From Pedobacter sp. KBS0701 (GTDB lineage: Bacteria; Bacteroidota; Bacteroidia; Sphingobacteriales; Sphingobacteriaceae), in assembly GCF_005938645.2 (NCBI RefSeq), contig NZ_CP042171.1, positions 4,464,001-4,528,000 of the forward strand: 64,000 bases of DNA. Direction: 5' to 3'. Below are positions 43,507-53,834 of this stretch, one piece after another. The notes under the pieces are model-generated. The model was not told the origin of the DNA. It saw only the letters and a list, made by a program, of their open reading frames with translations, and searched no databases. The translations under genes were made by a program, and so were the position numbers. Position 1 is the stretch's first letter. Every line of letters starts with the position of its first letter.

Positions 43507-45253
43507 CTTTATATATTTTTTCTATTACCTCATTGTTTTTTTCGGTAATTACCTTTCTTTTCAAACTTAATTTTGGGGTAAGCTCACCGCCATCTATGCT
43601 CCACTCTTTAGCTAACAATGCAAATCTTTTTACCTGCTCCCATTTACCAAACCCTACATTTGCGGCTTCGATAACCTCATTATATTTAGTAAGCACCTGT
43701 TCGTTTTTAATAATCTCTTCATTCGAGGTAAAAGTAATGCCTTTTCTACCTGCCCAGGTTTTTAAGGTTTCGAAATTAGGAACGATCAATGCAGAAGGGA
43801 ATTTTCTATTTTCACCCAAAACCATAATCTGTTCGATAAAAATCGATTCTTTATATTTATTCTCCAGCATTTGTGGAGCAACATACTTACCGCCTGCTGT
43901 TTTAAACATTTCTTTTTTACGGTCGGTGATTCTTAAAAAGCGGCCATCAACCAGTTCTCCAATATCTCCGGTATGGAACCACCCCTCTTTATCTATCGCT
44001 TCATCAGTTAAGTCAGGTCGGTTATAGTAACCTTTCATTACCTGATGTCCCCGGGTTAAGACTTCTCCATCTGGTGCTATTTTAACTTCCACACCTTTAA
44101 TTACTTCCCCTACCGTTCCGAACATGGTTCCTCCCAAATGGTTAACCGTAATTACCGGCGAGGTTTCAGTAAGTCCATATCCTTCAAAAACAGGCATACC
44201 AGCTGCCCAGAAAATTCTCGCCAGACGCGGATTTAGCGCTGCTCCGCCAGATACGATCACCACGATTTCGCCGCCTAAAGCTTCCTGCCATTTTTTGAAA
44301 ACCAACTTACGGGCAATCCCCAATTTAAAGTTATACCAGGCACCTGCATCAATGGTATATTTTTCGGCTAAAGCTACAGACCAGAAGAAAATTCCTTTCT
44401 TAATTCCAGTTAATGCTTTACCCTTTTCCATTATCTTATCGTATACTTTTTCGAGAAGCCTTGGAACGGTAGAAAATACATTGGGTTTTACATGCTGAAT
44501 ATCGGCTACAATAGTTTCCATACTTTCTGCATAATAAATTCCGGTATAATTGAACAGATATAAATAAATGATCATCCGCTCGAAAATGTGTGATAAAGGC
44601 AGAAAACTTAAACCTTTTTTAACGCCTTCTGGTATAACTACGGCTGAGTTTACAAAATTTGCGACTAAGTTATTGTGTGTTAACATTACTCCCTTAGGTG
44701 TTCCTGTTGTACCTGAAGTATAAATTAAGGTTAAAACATCTTCAGGCTCCACTTTTGCGCGATATTCTTCCAAATCGATATCGTTACTCGCTTTGCCCAG
44801 TTCAATTAACGTATTCCAGTTTTCGACTTCCGTAATTTCGTTAAAGCTATAAATTTTAATATCCGGGTTTATGGCATCGGCACAAGGTTTAATTTTTTTA
44901 TGCAAATCTTCATCAGCCACAAAAATAATGGCGATTTCTGCATCTTTTAAGATAAACTGAATATCGTGCTCGGCTAAAGTTGGATATAATGGAATCTGAT
45001 AAGCCCCAATCTGGTTGGCCGCAAAATCGGCAATATTCCACTCTGGCCGGTTGTGCGACATTACAGCAACCCTGCCCCCTTTGCCTATGCCCTGTTTAAT
45101 TAATCCACGGCTTAGGTTATCTACAGCGTTACAAAAATTGACTGTACTATAATTTATCCATTTTCCGTTAATTTTTCCGCTGATGAATTCCTGCTTAGGA
45201 TTTTCGAGGCTGTATTTCAAAAGATCAAAAACCCGTTTAATTTCTGCCGCCAT
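43478..45253 (-). CDS. fadD: Long-chain fatty acid--CoA ligase
   Basis: Activates fatty acids to acyl-CoA; 591 aa, ANL superfamily. AMP-binding motifs: LIYTSGTTGTPKGVMLTHNN (P-loop), the middle FEGYGLTETSPV, GEVLTRGHQVMKGY, WFHTGDIGEL and the C-terminal ITDRKKEMFKTAGGKYVAPQ containing the hinge Asp and Lys. Membrane-associated in relatives. It feeds the fadN/fadA/fadE products. A copy of the marR-operator core lies 157 bp upstream, so it may share that regulator. Confidence 0.93.
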   Translation of the reverse strand: MAAEIKRVFDLLKYSLENPKQEFISGKINGKWINYSTVNFCNAVDNLSRGLIKQGIGKGGRVAVMSHNRPEWNIADFAANQIGAYQIPLYPTLAEHDIQFILKDAEIAIIFVADEDLHKKIKPCADAINPDIKIYSFNEITEVENWNTLIELGKASNDIDLEEYRAKVEPEDVLTLIYTSGTTGTPKGVMLTHNNLVANFVNSAVVIPEGVKKGLSFLPLSHIFERMIIYLYLFNYTGIYYAESMETIVADIQHVKPNVFSTVPRLLEKVYDKIMEKGKALTGIKKGIFFWSVALAEKYTIDAGAWYNFKLGIARKLVFKKWQEALGGEIVVIVSGGAALNPRLARIFWAAGMPVFEGYGLTETSPVITVNHLGGTMFGTVGEVIKGVEVKIAPDGEVLTRGHQVMKGYYNRPDLTDEAIDKEGWFHTGDIGELVDGRFLRITDRKKEMFKTAGGKYVAPQMLENKYKESIFIEQIMVLGENRKFPSALIVPNFETLKTWAGRKGITFTSNEEIIKNEQVLTKYNEVIEAANVGFGKWEQVKRFALLAKEWSIDGGELTPKLSLKRKVITEKNNEVIEKIYKDAENYKAPQ

Positions 45254-45409
45254 ATCAATTGTATATTATTTGGTTAAATTATAAAAATCAAACATAAAGA
45301 TTGCCACCTATTATGCCTTTTTAATTAAAATAATACCTCGCAGTTAGTAAAATGCTGCATTTATTTTACATTAAAAATATTTTAATAAACTTAGTAATTA
45401 CAAAATTAC

Positions 45410-45420
45410 TATGCAAGCAT
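45410..45420. promoter_or_regulatory. Second copy of the MarR operator core, before fadD
   Basis: TATGCAAGCAT (reverse: ATGCTTGCATA), the same 10-bp core as at 36353-36362. It is 157 bp upstream of fadD on the minus strand and 90 bp upstream of the divergent small beta-barrel gene. Binding is inferred from sequence identity only. Confidence 0.5.
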
Positions 45421-45509
45421 TGTTTTTTATCCTGATGGAATTTTTACCAAAAAAACAGAAACGGCATTAAAGTTGTTAGGGTGATAATTATTTACAAAAC
45501 ATTTAAATT

Positions 45510-45974
45510 ATGAAAAAGTTATTTACAATTTTAGGATGCATTGCATTGTTTGCCCTTACTACAACAAACGTTAAAGCCCAAAACTACAAAACCGGATTAG
45601 GTTTAGGCATTGATTTTGGTGATGGCGCAACATTGGTTGGTCCATCAGTTAGGCATCACTTTAGCCCTAAAGCAGCCATTCAAGGTGATGTATTATTTGG
45701 TGGAAATTCTACTATTATACAGGCATTTCTTCAATACAATTCATCTATCCCTGGTGCAAAAGGTTTAGACTGGTATTTAGGTGGTGGTCCTTCGATTCAA
45801 TTGTATGATGGTGGTTCTAGTTTTTACCTGGTTCCGATGGTTGGTTTAGATTATAAATTCTCTGGCGCACCTTTGGCATTGGCTTTAGACTGGAGACCTA
45901 GATTATATATCGGAAGTAATGATAGCGATTTTAACGCCGGAAGATTCGGTTTAGGCTTCAGATATACTTTTTAA
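45510..45974 (+). CDS. Small outer-membrane beta-barrel protein
   Basis: 154 aa with signal peptide (MKKLFTILGCIALFALTTTN, about residues 1-23). The rest alternates glycine- and aromatic-rich strands (GLGLGIDFGDGATLVGPSVR; LDWYLGGGPSIQLYDGGSS) and ends RFGLGFRYTF with the C-terminal Phe preferred by the BAM machine. It fits the small eight-stranded outer-membrane barrel class; the function is unknown. Divergent from fadD, with a terminator downstream. Confidence 0.8.
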   Translation: MKKLFTILGCIALFALTTTNVKAQNYKTGLGLGIDFGDGATLVGPSVRHHFSPKAAIQGDVLFGGNSTIIQAFLQYNSSIPGAKGLDWYLGGGPSIQLYDGGSSFYLVPMVGLDYKFSGAPLALALDWRPRLYIGSNDSDFNAGRFGLGFRYTF

Positions 45975-46030
45975 GCGGAGAGCGTTTGGCGCTGAGTGCT
46001 GAAAGACTAAAGCAAAAGTATATGGTATAA

Positions 46031-46064
46031 AAAATCCCGTAGGAAATTAATCTTACGGGATTTT
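46031..46064. terminator. Bidirectional terminator
   Basis: Stem AAAATCCCGTA (46031-46041) with TACGGGATTTT (46054-46064) and A and T tracts. Situated between the ends of the small barrel gene and the convergent M61 peptidase gene. Confidence 0.8.
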
Positions 46065-46111
46065 TTATGCCTTGAACTATAGACTCAAGACTGAGGACTT
46101 AAGACTACGGA

Positions 46112-47941
46112 TTAAACACCCGTCCATTTTTTTAATACTGCTTTTTGTGCAGGAGTTGCATTTTCGTTAACAGTTACATTTAAGCGTACACTTGGATTCT
46201 CTTTCAGGGTTAAAGAAATTTCCTTCTCTAATCCATCACGTTTAACCATAACTTTCAATAAATCACCAATATTCTTTTTACCTACCAATGGGATTGCATC
46301 TAAAGAAATCATCGGGCTTTTTAACCTTACCGTTGATAGTGCATCACTTAGTGATGAATCATCTAAACTGAGTACCACATCATTTACGTTTAACCCGCTA
46401 ATCCAGGCTGCAGAATTTCTTGTGGTAGAAGTAATCACCAAACCATCGTTGGTCAACTGGCCAGAAGCACCTGTAACCGGTTTGCCTGGTGTTGCATTTT
46501 CGGTCGATATATCTACACCCGCATAACCGAAGTATTTCACATAATCTACATCATCTACCCCGTTAACATATTTTGTCCAGAAATTGGTAAAGCTAATTCC
46601 AGCTATTTTCTCTACCATTGCTTTAAACTCTGCATCGGTGTAACCCCGTTTTAATGTTTTGCATTGCAGGTACATGGCTTTCATTACATCATCTAAGCTT
46701 TTAGCACCTTTGGTCGCGTTAATAATTTCGAGGTCCATCAAAATTCCAATCACTTCGCCTTTGTTATAATAAGATATTGAATTATTCTTTGAGTTCTCGT
46801 TCGGGCGATACCCTATAATCCATGCATCATAACTAGACGAAGCGGCCGACTGGTATTTGGCACCCGGGGTATTTAAAACTGTACCTACGCCACCTGCTAA
46901 ATCTTTCAAAAATTCGCTCACGTCAGTAAAACCGGCACGGTGCAAATATTTGTTTTCGTAATAAGAGGTAAAACCTTCGGCAACCCAAAGATTGGTGGTG
47001 TAATTTTCGTTATCGTAATCGAATGGACCTAAAGCGATAGGGCGCAAACGTTTCACATTCCATAAGTGGTGATACTCGTGTGCAACCAAACCTAAAAAGC
47101 CTTTATATCCTTCAACAGTATTGTAAGCATTTCTTGTAGCACCTAAAGTGGTAGAGTTTAAGTGTTCTAAACCACCTCCACCTTTTAAGAAATTATGGAC
47201 AATGAAAAGGTAATATTTATTAGGGTTTTCGCCATAAACTGCAGTTTCTTTTTCTACAATTTTGGCCATATCTACTTTTAGCTTTTCTTTATCATAATTA
47301 CCCCCACCGTACATGGCCACTTCATGGCGCACACCTGCGGCTGTAAATTCGAAAATATCCTGGTTACCCACTTCAATAGGGCTATCGTAAAGAATATCAA
47401 AATCGGTTGCCTTATAAGTAAACTGCTCGCCAGCAACCGGGGTTAATCCGGTAGAAACTTTGCTCCAAGTATTAAAAGGAATAATTTTCACTGTACTTGG
47501 CGATTTAATCATGCCGTCAGGATGCATAAAAATCCCTGTTGGGGATAAGAAAGCGTGAGATTCGTCTATAAATGGTGTACGCACCGAAATTTCAAATGCA
47601 TAAACACGGTAATTGATCTGGATTTTAGCCGCTTTGGCTGAAAAAATTCTCCAGGTGTTTTTCTTTACTTTTTCAACTTTTACGGTCTTACCTGCTGCAG
47701 TTGCCTTAAATTCTTCTACACTTTTTTCAAACTCGCGGATCAAATAAGAACCCGGGGTCCAAACCGGCATTTTTACATCTACATAATCTTTTATCAGTCC
47801 GGAAATATTCATCTGCACCTCTGCATAATGCGCTTGCGGCTCTTTAAAAGAAACCTCAAAGCCTATTTTTACCTGCGCCTTCGCTGCCATAATACACGTT
47901 AGTAGTAAAACTAAACTTAAAATTGATTTTTTATTAAACAT
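46112..47941 (-). CDS. M61 family metallopeptidase with PDZ domain
   Basis: Exported peptidase of about 609 aa (glycyl aminopeptidase family). Signal peptide from the ATG at 47941 (MFNKKSILSLVLLLTCIMAA). The zinc motif HEYHHLWNVKRLRP (HExxH) is intact, and the third ligand Glu follows in WVAEGFTSYYE. The C-terminal third is a PDZ domain (NSAAWISGLNVNDVVLSLDD) that may bind substrate tails. A TTG seven codons earlier was rejected. Role: periplasmic peptide breakdown, specificity unknown. Confidence 0.92.
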   Translation of the reverse strand: MFNKKSILSLVLLLTCIMAAKAQVKIGFEVSFKEPQAHYAEVQMNISGLIKDYVDVKMPVWTPGSYLIREFEKSVEEFKATAAGKTVKVEKVKKNTWRIFSAKAAKIQINYRVYAFEISVRTPFIDESHAFLSPTGIFMHPDGMIKSPSTVKIIPFNTWSKVSTGLTPVAGEQFTYKATDFDILYDSPIEVGNQDIFEFTAAGVRHEVAMYGGGNYDKEKLKVDMAKIVEKETAVYGENPNKYYLFIVHNFLKGGGGLEHLNSTTLGATRNAYNTVEGYKGFLGLVAHEYHHLWNVKRLRPIALGPFDYDNENYTTNLWVAEGFTSYYENKYLHRAGFTDVSEFLKDLAGGVGTVLNTPGAKYQSAASSSYDAWIIGYRPNENSKNNSISYYNKGEVIGILMDLEIINATKGAKSLDDVMKAMYLQCKTLKRGYTDAEFKAMVEKIAGISFTNFWTKYVNGVDDVDYVKYFGYAGVDISTENATPGKPVTGASGQLTNDGLVITSTTRNSAAWISGLNVNDVVLSLDDSSLSDALSTVRLKSPMISLDAIPLVGKKNIGDLLKVMVKRDGLEKEISLTLKENPSVRLNVTVNENATPAQKAVLKKWTGV

Positions 47942-48312
47942 ATTCACTGTGTTTTGCTGCAAATTTAGATTTATTGATGGTGTTTTAATATAAAATAGCT
48001 AAATGTGTTGTAAAATAGTTGTTTCTGTTTGCCCCGCGTTTGGCGTTGGGGGATATGCGGAATGCGGATGGAACTTTAACAGCCCAAGTGGCACCAGGCA
48101 TTAGTTTGTTCATTTTCGACGGATAATAATTGATCGCTACTTATTATTTTTCATCCAAACTATAAACTTTCCCGCTTCAGACTTCGAACTAAAATCGGTA
48201 ACATCCTTAATACAACAAATTTAGGACTAAACTATTTGAATATTTTTACGCTCTAATTCTGGAACATTAATCTTATTTTAATGTTTGGAATACGCACGAC
48301 ACAAATATAAAC
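47942..48312. other. 371-bp spacer before the efflux operon
   Basis: No gene found. It contains the divergent promoters of the M61 gene and the RND adaptor gene and a GC-richer patch around 48030-48095 (CCCCGCGTTTGGCGTTGGGG), which looks like an interspersed repeat fragment. TAATGTTTG near 48279-48287 is close to, but does not fit, the -7 consensus. Confidence 0.45.
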
Positions 48313-49410
48313 ATGAAGAAAAGGTATATTATCTATGCTGTTTTAGCTATAGGCCTGGCTTATTTAGTCTATTACAGAATTAACGCTAACAAGAAACTCG
48401 AAGGAAAAGGCGGGGCATCTGCGGGGGCAGGGAAAGGTAAAGACGGGGGTAAAGGAGGTTCTTCTGCGCCATTGGTAGTTGATGGAATTATAGTTAAGCC
48501 AGTATCGTTTGACAATGACCTGGAGATAACCGGTGCTATTGATGCAAACGAATCGGTTGTATTGAAAAGTGAAGTATCAGGATTGGTTACCGGAATTTAT
48601 TTCCAGGAAGGTACAACGGTATCAAAAGGAAGTGTGCTGGTGAAAGTAAACGACAGAGATATACAGGCGCAATTGCAGGATGCGTTGACCAAACAAAAAC
48701 TTTCGGGCACAAACGAGAACCGCGCAAAACAATTGCTGGCCAAAGGTGCCATCAGCCAAGAGGAGTACGATACTTCTTTAGCTGATTTAAAATCATTACA
48801 GGCACAAGCGCAATTAATCAGGGCGCAGCTGGCCAAAACTACTATCCGGGCACCTTTTACAGGCCGCGTGGGTTTACGCAGTATTTCTGCCGGCACTTAT
48901 TTAACCCCGGCAACGGTAATTGCAAACCTGGTGAGTACCAATCCGGTTAAAGTTACTTTTTCTGTTCCGGAGAAATATGCAGGACAGATTAAAGTAAATT
49001 CTGAAATCATATTTACTACCGATGGTTCTTCCAAAGAAAATAAAGGAAAAGTTTATGCGATAGAGCCAGGGATTAATGCCACTACCAGAACATTACAAAT
49101 CAGGGCTTTGGCACCAAATGCAGATAATGCGCTATTACCAGGGTCTTTCGCCAAAATTAAACTGGCCCTAAATACCCTTCAAAATGCCATTCTGATTCCA
49201 AACGAAGCAGTTGTCCCGGTTTTAAAAGGAAAAATCGTGTACATCCAAAAGAATGGCAAAGCAAAGGAAGTTAAGGTAGAAGCCGGCACCCGTACCGATG
49301 AAAACATTGTGATTACATCAGGATTAAAAGCTGGCGACACAGTACTGACTACCGGATCAATGGCCTTGAAGAAAGATGCTCCTGTAAAAGTTCATTTGGT
49401 AAAAGAATAA
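48313..49410 (+). CDS. RND efflux periplasmic adaptor (membrane fusion protein)
   Basis: 365-aa HlyD/AcrA-type adaptor that bridges the inner-membrane pump and the outer-membrane channel. An N-terminal hydrophobic anchor (about 7-22) is followed by a Gly/Lys-rich linker (about 33-52), lipoyl halves (VTGIYFQEGTTVSKGSVLVK and ATTIRAPFTGRVGLRS-like TTIRAPFTGRVGLRS), a short coiled hairpin (about 117-165), a beta-barrel (about 200-285), and the membrane-proximal domain. One base separates its stop from the pump gene. Confidence 0.93.
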   Translation: MKKRYIIYAVLAIGLAYLVYYRINANKKLEGKGGASAGAGKGKDGGKGGSSAPLVVDGIIVKPVSFDNDLEITGAIDANESVVLKSEVSGLVTGIYFQEGTTVSKGSVLVKVNDRDIQAQLQDALTKQKLSGTNENRAKQLLAKGAISQEEYDTSLADLKSLQAQAQLIRAQLAKTTIRAPFTGRVGLRSISAGTYLTPATVIANLVSTNPVKVTFSVPEKYAGQIKVNSEIIFTTDGSSKENKGKVYAIEPGINATTRTLQIRALAPNADNALLPGSFAKIKLALNTLQNAILIPNEAVVPVLKGKIVYIQKNGKAKEVKVEAGTRTDENIVITSGLKAGDTVLTTGSMALKKDAPVKVHLVKE

Positions 49411-49411
49411 T

Positions 49412-52400
49412 ATGAGCATCTCAACCACGAGTATAAAAAGGCCCGTTCTGGCCATTGTGATGAACTTATTGATTGTCCTTTTCGGGATAATCGGCTATAC
49501 CTTTCTCGGTGTACGGGAATATCCATCTATCGATCCAACGGTGGTTTCGGTAAGAACCTCTTATCCTGGGGCCAACTCTGATATTATCGAATCACAAATT
49601 ACCGAGCCCTTAGAAAAATCGATCAATTCTATCGATGGGATCAGAAATATTTCTTCATCAAGTAACCAGGGAACGAGCAATATTACCATAGAGTTTAACC
49701 TCGATAAAAATATTGAGGAGGCCGCAAATGATGTGCGTGATAAAGTATCGCAAGCGGCCAGAACTTTACCTAAAGATATTGACGGTTTACCAGTTGTAAG
49801 TAAGGCCGATGCCAACTCTGATCCCATTTTATCGATGACGATACAGAGCGATAAACGCAATACATTAGAGCTAAGCGATTTCGCTGAAAACGTAATTGCC
49901 GACCGTATTCAAACCATTCCGGGGGTAAGTAGTGTACAAATCCAGGGGCAAAGAAAATATGCCATGCGTATCTGGATGGATCCGAATAAACTAAGTGCTT
50001 ACGGCTTAACCTCGCAGGATATTGTTACCGCATTAGACAATGAAAATGTCGAGCTTCCATCAGGAAAAATTACCGGGGCAACTACTGAACTAACGGTTAA
50101 GACTTTAGGAAAACTAACAAACGAAAGTCAGTTTAACAACTTAATCTTAAAAGCCGATAGCAATCAGGTAGTTAAGCTAAAGGATGTGGGTTATGCAGTT
50201 TTAGGGCCAGAAAACGAAGAAACCATTCTGCGCGAGTCGGGCAGACCGATGGTGGCTATTGCCATTATCCCGCAGCCGGGAGCCAATTATCTCGATATCA
50301 GTAAAGAGTTTTACAAACGTTTTGATAAATTAAAAGCTGACATTCCACAGGACATTAAGCTTAAAGTAGCCTTAGATAATACCTTGTTTATTAAACGTTC
50401 TGTAACAGAGGTGGCCGAAACCATTGGTTTATCACTGGTATTGGTAATTTTGATCATTTACCTGTTCTTTAGAGATTGGGCCATTGCTTTCAGGCCATTG
50501 ATTGATATTCCGGTATCCTTAGTTTTCACTTTCTTTATTATGTATGCTTTTGGCTTCTCGATAAACGTATTGAGTTTACTGGCCATTGTACTCGCTACAG
50601 GTTTAGTAGTGGATGATGGCATTGTGGTAACTGAAAATATCTTCAAAAAGGTGGAAGAAGGGATGTCGCCATTTGAGGCGGCCATTAAAGGATCAAACGA
50701 AATCTTTTTTGCCGTAATTTCCATTTCCATTACGCTTGCCGCAGTATTCCTGCCCGTAATTTTCTTACAGGGTTTTGTTGGCCGTTTATTCAGGGAATTT
50801 GGGGTGGTAATCGGCGCTGCCGTATTGGTATCCGCGTTTGTATCCCTTACTTTAACCCCGATGTTGAATGCCTACCTGATGAAAAAAGGTGGGCATAAAC
50901 CTTCAAGGTTTTACAATTGGACAGAGCCTTATTTTGTAAAGCTGAACGATGCGTACGAATCGAATTTGAATAAGTTTCTAGATAAAAGGTGGCTTTCCAT
51001 CCCGATTATTCTGGTATGTATGGGCCTAATTTTCTTATTCTGGAAGGTTTTACCAAAAGAAACCGCTCCTTACGATGATAGAAGTGCAATCAACATCAAC
51101 GTAACCACTCCAGAAGGTGCATCTTTTACCTATACTGATAAGTTTATCATGAAACTGAACCAATTGGTGATCGATTCTGTTCCGGAAAAAAATGTGAACA
51201 TTACCATCACCTCACCGGGTTTTGGTGGTTCGGGTTCGGTAAATTCTGGTTTTGTTAGGATGGGTTTAATCGATCCGGAAGAACGTGAACGTTCGCAAAA
51301 AGATATTGCTGATATGCTTACCAGGGTGACTAAAAAATATACCGAAGGTAAAACCATCGTTAACCAGCAGCCTACCATTTCCGTTGGGCGCCGTGGTGGA
51401 TTACCCATTAGTTACATCATTCAGGCACAAAATTTTGAAAAGCTACGGGAGAAAATCCCATTGTTCATGGATGCAGTGGCCAAAGACCCTACATTTACCG
51501 TTTCGGATGTGAACCTGAAATTTAACAAACCCGAAATTAACCTAACCATAGACAGAGACAAAGCCAAGAATTTAGGAGTTTCGATCTCTGCCATCGCCCA
51601 AACCTTAAATCTTGGTTTAAGCGGGCAAAGGTTTTCGTACTTTTTTATGAACGGAAAACAATACCAGGTAATCGGTCAGTTTGACCGTGGCGACAGAAAA
51701 GATCCATTAGATCTGAGTTCGGTTTATGTTCGTAATGATAAAGGCGAACTGGTACAGCTCGACAACGTAGTTACTGCCAAAGAAGAAAGTAGTCCACCGC
51801 AACTGTACAGAAATAACCGTTTTATTGCGGCCACTGTTTCGGCAGGTTTAGCCCCTGGAAAAAGTATCGGCGAAGGTATAGATGCCATGGATGCCATTTC
51901 TAAAAAAGTATTGGACGAAACCTTTTCGACCGATTTAAGTGGAGAATCGCGGGATTTTAAGGAGAGTTCATCTAACACTTTCTTTGCCTTTGGTTTAGCC
52001 CTCCTATTGGTTTATTTAATCCTTTCGGCACAGTTTGAAAGTTTTAAAGACCCGATTATCATTATTTTAACGGTACCAATGGCCGTTGCGGGCGCATTTT
52101 TATCGTTGTGGCTCTGCGGACAGAGCTGGAATATTTTTAGTCAGATCGGAACCATTATGTTAATTGGTCTGGTAACCAAAAATGGTATTTTGATTGTCGA
52201 ATTTGCCAACCAGTTAAAAGAAAAAGGTACTCCGATACCAGAAGCCATCCGTGAAGCTGCTGTTTCGCGTTTGCGCCCAATTTTAATGACCAGTTTGGCC
52301 ATTGCCATTGGTGCCTTACCTATTGCCTTAGCTTTAGGTGCCGCTGCAAAAAGCAGGATGAGTATGGGAACCGTAATTGTAGGTGGAACATTGTTCTCGC

Positions 52401-52522
52401 TGGTATTAACCTTATTTGTGATCCCGGCCATTTACTCTTATTGGGCAAAACCATATAAACCAAACAAAGAATTAAAAGAAGCCCATCGTTTTGAACAAGA
52501 AGCTTTACATACAGAAGAATAA
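49412..52522 (+). CDS. RND multidrug efflux pump (AcrB/MexB type)
   Basis: Inner-membrane proton-driven exporter of 1,036 aa, full length for the HAE1 family. It begins SIKRPVLAIVMNLLIVLFG. Helix 4 contains VVDDGIVVTENIF, with the proton-relay aspartates; helix 10 region carries the lysine (GLVTKNGILIVEFANQLKE). Two large porter/docking loops lie between helices 1-2 and 7-8. The substrate profile cannot be read. It sits between adaptor and TolC genes with 1-bp spacing on both sides, so one operon makes a tripartite pump. Confidence 0.95.
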   Translation: MSISTTSIKRPVLAIVMNLLIVLFGIIGYTFLGVREYPSIDPTVVSVRTSYPGANSDIIESQITEPLEKSINSIDGIRNISSSSNQGTSNITIEFNLDKNIEEAANDVRDKVSQAARTLPKDIDGLPVVSKADANSDPILSMTIQSDKRNTLELSDFAENVIADRIQTIPGVSSVQIQGQRKYAMRIWMDPNKLSAYGLTSQDIVTALDNENVELPSGKITGATTELTVKTLGKLTNESQFNNLILKADSNQVVKLKDVGYAVLGPENEETILRESGRPMVAIAIIPQPGANYLDISKEFYKRFDKLKADIPQDIKLKVALDNTLFIKRSVTEVAETIGLSLVLVILIIYLFFRDWAIAFRPLIDIPVSLVFTFFIMYAFGFSINVLSLLAIVLATGLVVDDGIVVTENIFKKVEEGMSPFEAAIKGSNEIFFAVISISITLAAVFLPVIFLQGFVGRLFREFGVVIGAAVLVSAFVSLTLTPMLNAYLMKKGGHKPSRFYNWTEPYFVKLNDAYESNLNKFLDKRWLSIPIILVCMGLIFLFWKVLPKETAPYDDRSAININVTTPEGASFTYTDKFIMKLNQLVIDSVPEKNVNITITSPGFGGSGSVNSGFVRMGLIDPEERERSQKDIADMLTRVTKKYTEGKTIVNQQPTISVGRRGGLPISYIIQAQNFEKLREKIPLFMDAVAKDPTFTVSDVNLKFNKPEINLTIDRDKAKNLGVSISAIAQTLNLGLSGQRFSYFFMNGKQYQVIGQFDRGDRKDPLDLSSVYVRNDKGELVQLDNVVTAKEESSPPQLYRNNRFIAATVSAGLAPGKSIGEGIDAMDAISKKVLDETFSTDLSGESRDFKESSSNTFFAFGLALLLVYLILSAQFESFKDPIIIILTVPMAVAGAFLSLWLCGQSWNIFSQIGTIMLIGLVTKNGILIVEFANQLKEKGTPIPEAIREAAVSRLRPILMTSLAIAIGALPIALALGAAAKSRMSMGTVIVGGTLFSLVLTLFVIPAIYSYWAKPYKPNKELKEAHRFEQEALHTEE

Positions 52523-52523
52523 G

Positions 52524-53834
52524 ATGAGCAAGAAATTAAAAATATTGATTCTGTTATTAAGCCTATCGCTTTCGGCCTTTGCACAAGAGAAACTGAGCTT
52601 ACAGGAGGCCATCACCATTGCTTTACAGAATAACTACGATATAAAAATCAGCAAAAACCAGATCGATATTGCAAAAAACAACGCCAATATCGGTAATGCG
52701 GGGATGTTGCCTAATTTAACCGGAAATTATACCAATGGTGGAAGTATCCAAAATACACGCCAAACGCCAGCAACAGGCCCAGATAGGGTAATTACGGGTG
52801 CAAAAAGTACCAATAACAGCTATGGTGCCGACTTAAACTGGACTATTTTTGACGGTTTTAGCATGTTTGCCAATTATGACCGCTTGAAAGAACTGCAAAA
52901 ACAAGGCGAACTTAATTCGAGGTTAACCATCTTAACCACCGTTGCCGATGTAATTACAGCTTATTATGATGTGGTGAGGCAACAACAACTGGTTATAGCG
53001 GCAGATAGCGCCATGGATGTTTCAGTGTTGCGCACCAATATTGCTAATACCAAATTACAATTAGGCCGGGGTTCAAAGCTCGATGTATTAACCGCACAAG
53101 TTGATTACAATACCGACACTTCAAATTACCTGCAAAGCAAAAATGCTTTACAGGTAGCTAAAATTCGTTTAAACCAATTAATGGTTCGCGATATTGGCAC
53201 AATGTTTTCTGTAGATAGTAATATTGATGTAGATAAAGGTATCTTATATAGTAAAATGGCCGAAATGGCCGAGCAGCAGAATCCCAATGTGCAAAATGCG
53301 TTTATTAATCAACGCATTGCTTCCTTAAATTTAAAATCTATCCGTGGGGCCCGCTATCCGTCAGTTAGCCTAAACTCTGGCTATAGCAGGGCAAATAGTA
53401 CCAGCCCAACAGGTTTTAACCAAAAATTTGCCGCCAATGGATTTACCTATGGCGTTACGGCAAGTATCAACTTATTTAATGGTTTTTTACAAAGACAGAA
53501 TGAGCGAAATGCCAGGATAGATATTGAAAACTCGACCTTAACCTTAAGCAAAACCAAACTCGATGTAAACTCGCAATTGCTCACGGCTTATCAAAATTAC
53601 AGTACTTACCTTGATCTGATCAAATTAGAGCAACGCAATGTGGATATTGCAAAAGAAAACCTTGATATCACGCTGGCAAAATACCGGTTGGGAAGCATCG
53701 CTCCTTTAGAGCTAAGAGAAGCACAACGTAATGCCATCGACGCGCAAAACCGCTTTATTGAAATGCAGTATCAGGCAAAAATAGCCGAAACAAACTTAAA
53801 AGCAATTAGTGGAACTATAGATTTATCGAAATAG
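52524..53834 (+). CDS. TolC-family outer-membrane efflux channel
   Basis: 436 aa from the ATG at 52524 (MSKKLKILILLLSLSLSAFAQ), one base after the pump stop; a longer frame overlapping the pump gene was rejected. The signal peptide is followed by two long coiled repeats of the outer-membrane efflux protein family, each starting with an LSLQEAITIALQNNYDIKIS-like helix. The internal repeat LELREAQRNAIDAQNRFIE is typical. It completes the tripartite RND system. Confidence 0.92.
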   Translation: MSKKLKILILLLSLSLSAFAQEKLSLQEAITIALQNNYDIKISKNQIDIAKNNANIGNAGMLPNLTGNYTNGGSIQNTRQTPATGPDRVITGAKSTNNSYGADLNWTIFDGFSMFANYDRLKELQKQGELNSRLTILTTVADVITAYYDVVRQQQLVIAADSAMDVSVLRTNIANTKLQLGRGSKLDVLTAQVDYNTDTSNYLQSKNALQVAKIRLNQLMVRDIGTMFSVDSNIDVDKGILYSKMAEMAEQQNPNVQNAFINQRIASLNLKSIRGARYPSVSLNSGYSRANSTSPTGFNQKFAANGFTYGVTASINLFNGFLQRQNERNARIDIENSTLTLSKTKLDVNSQLLTAYQNYSTYLDLIKLEQRNVDIAKENLDITLAKYRLGSIAPLELREAQRNAIDAQNRFIEMQYQAKIAETNLKAISGTIDLSK

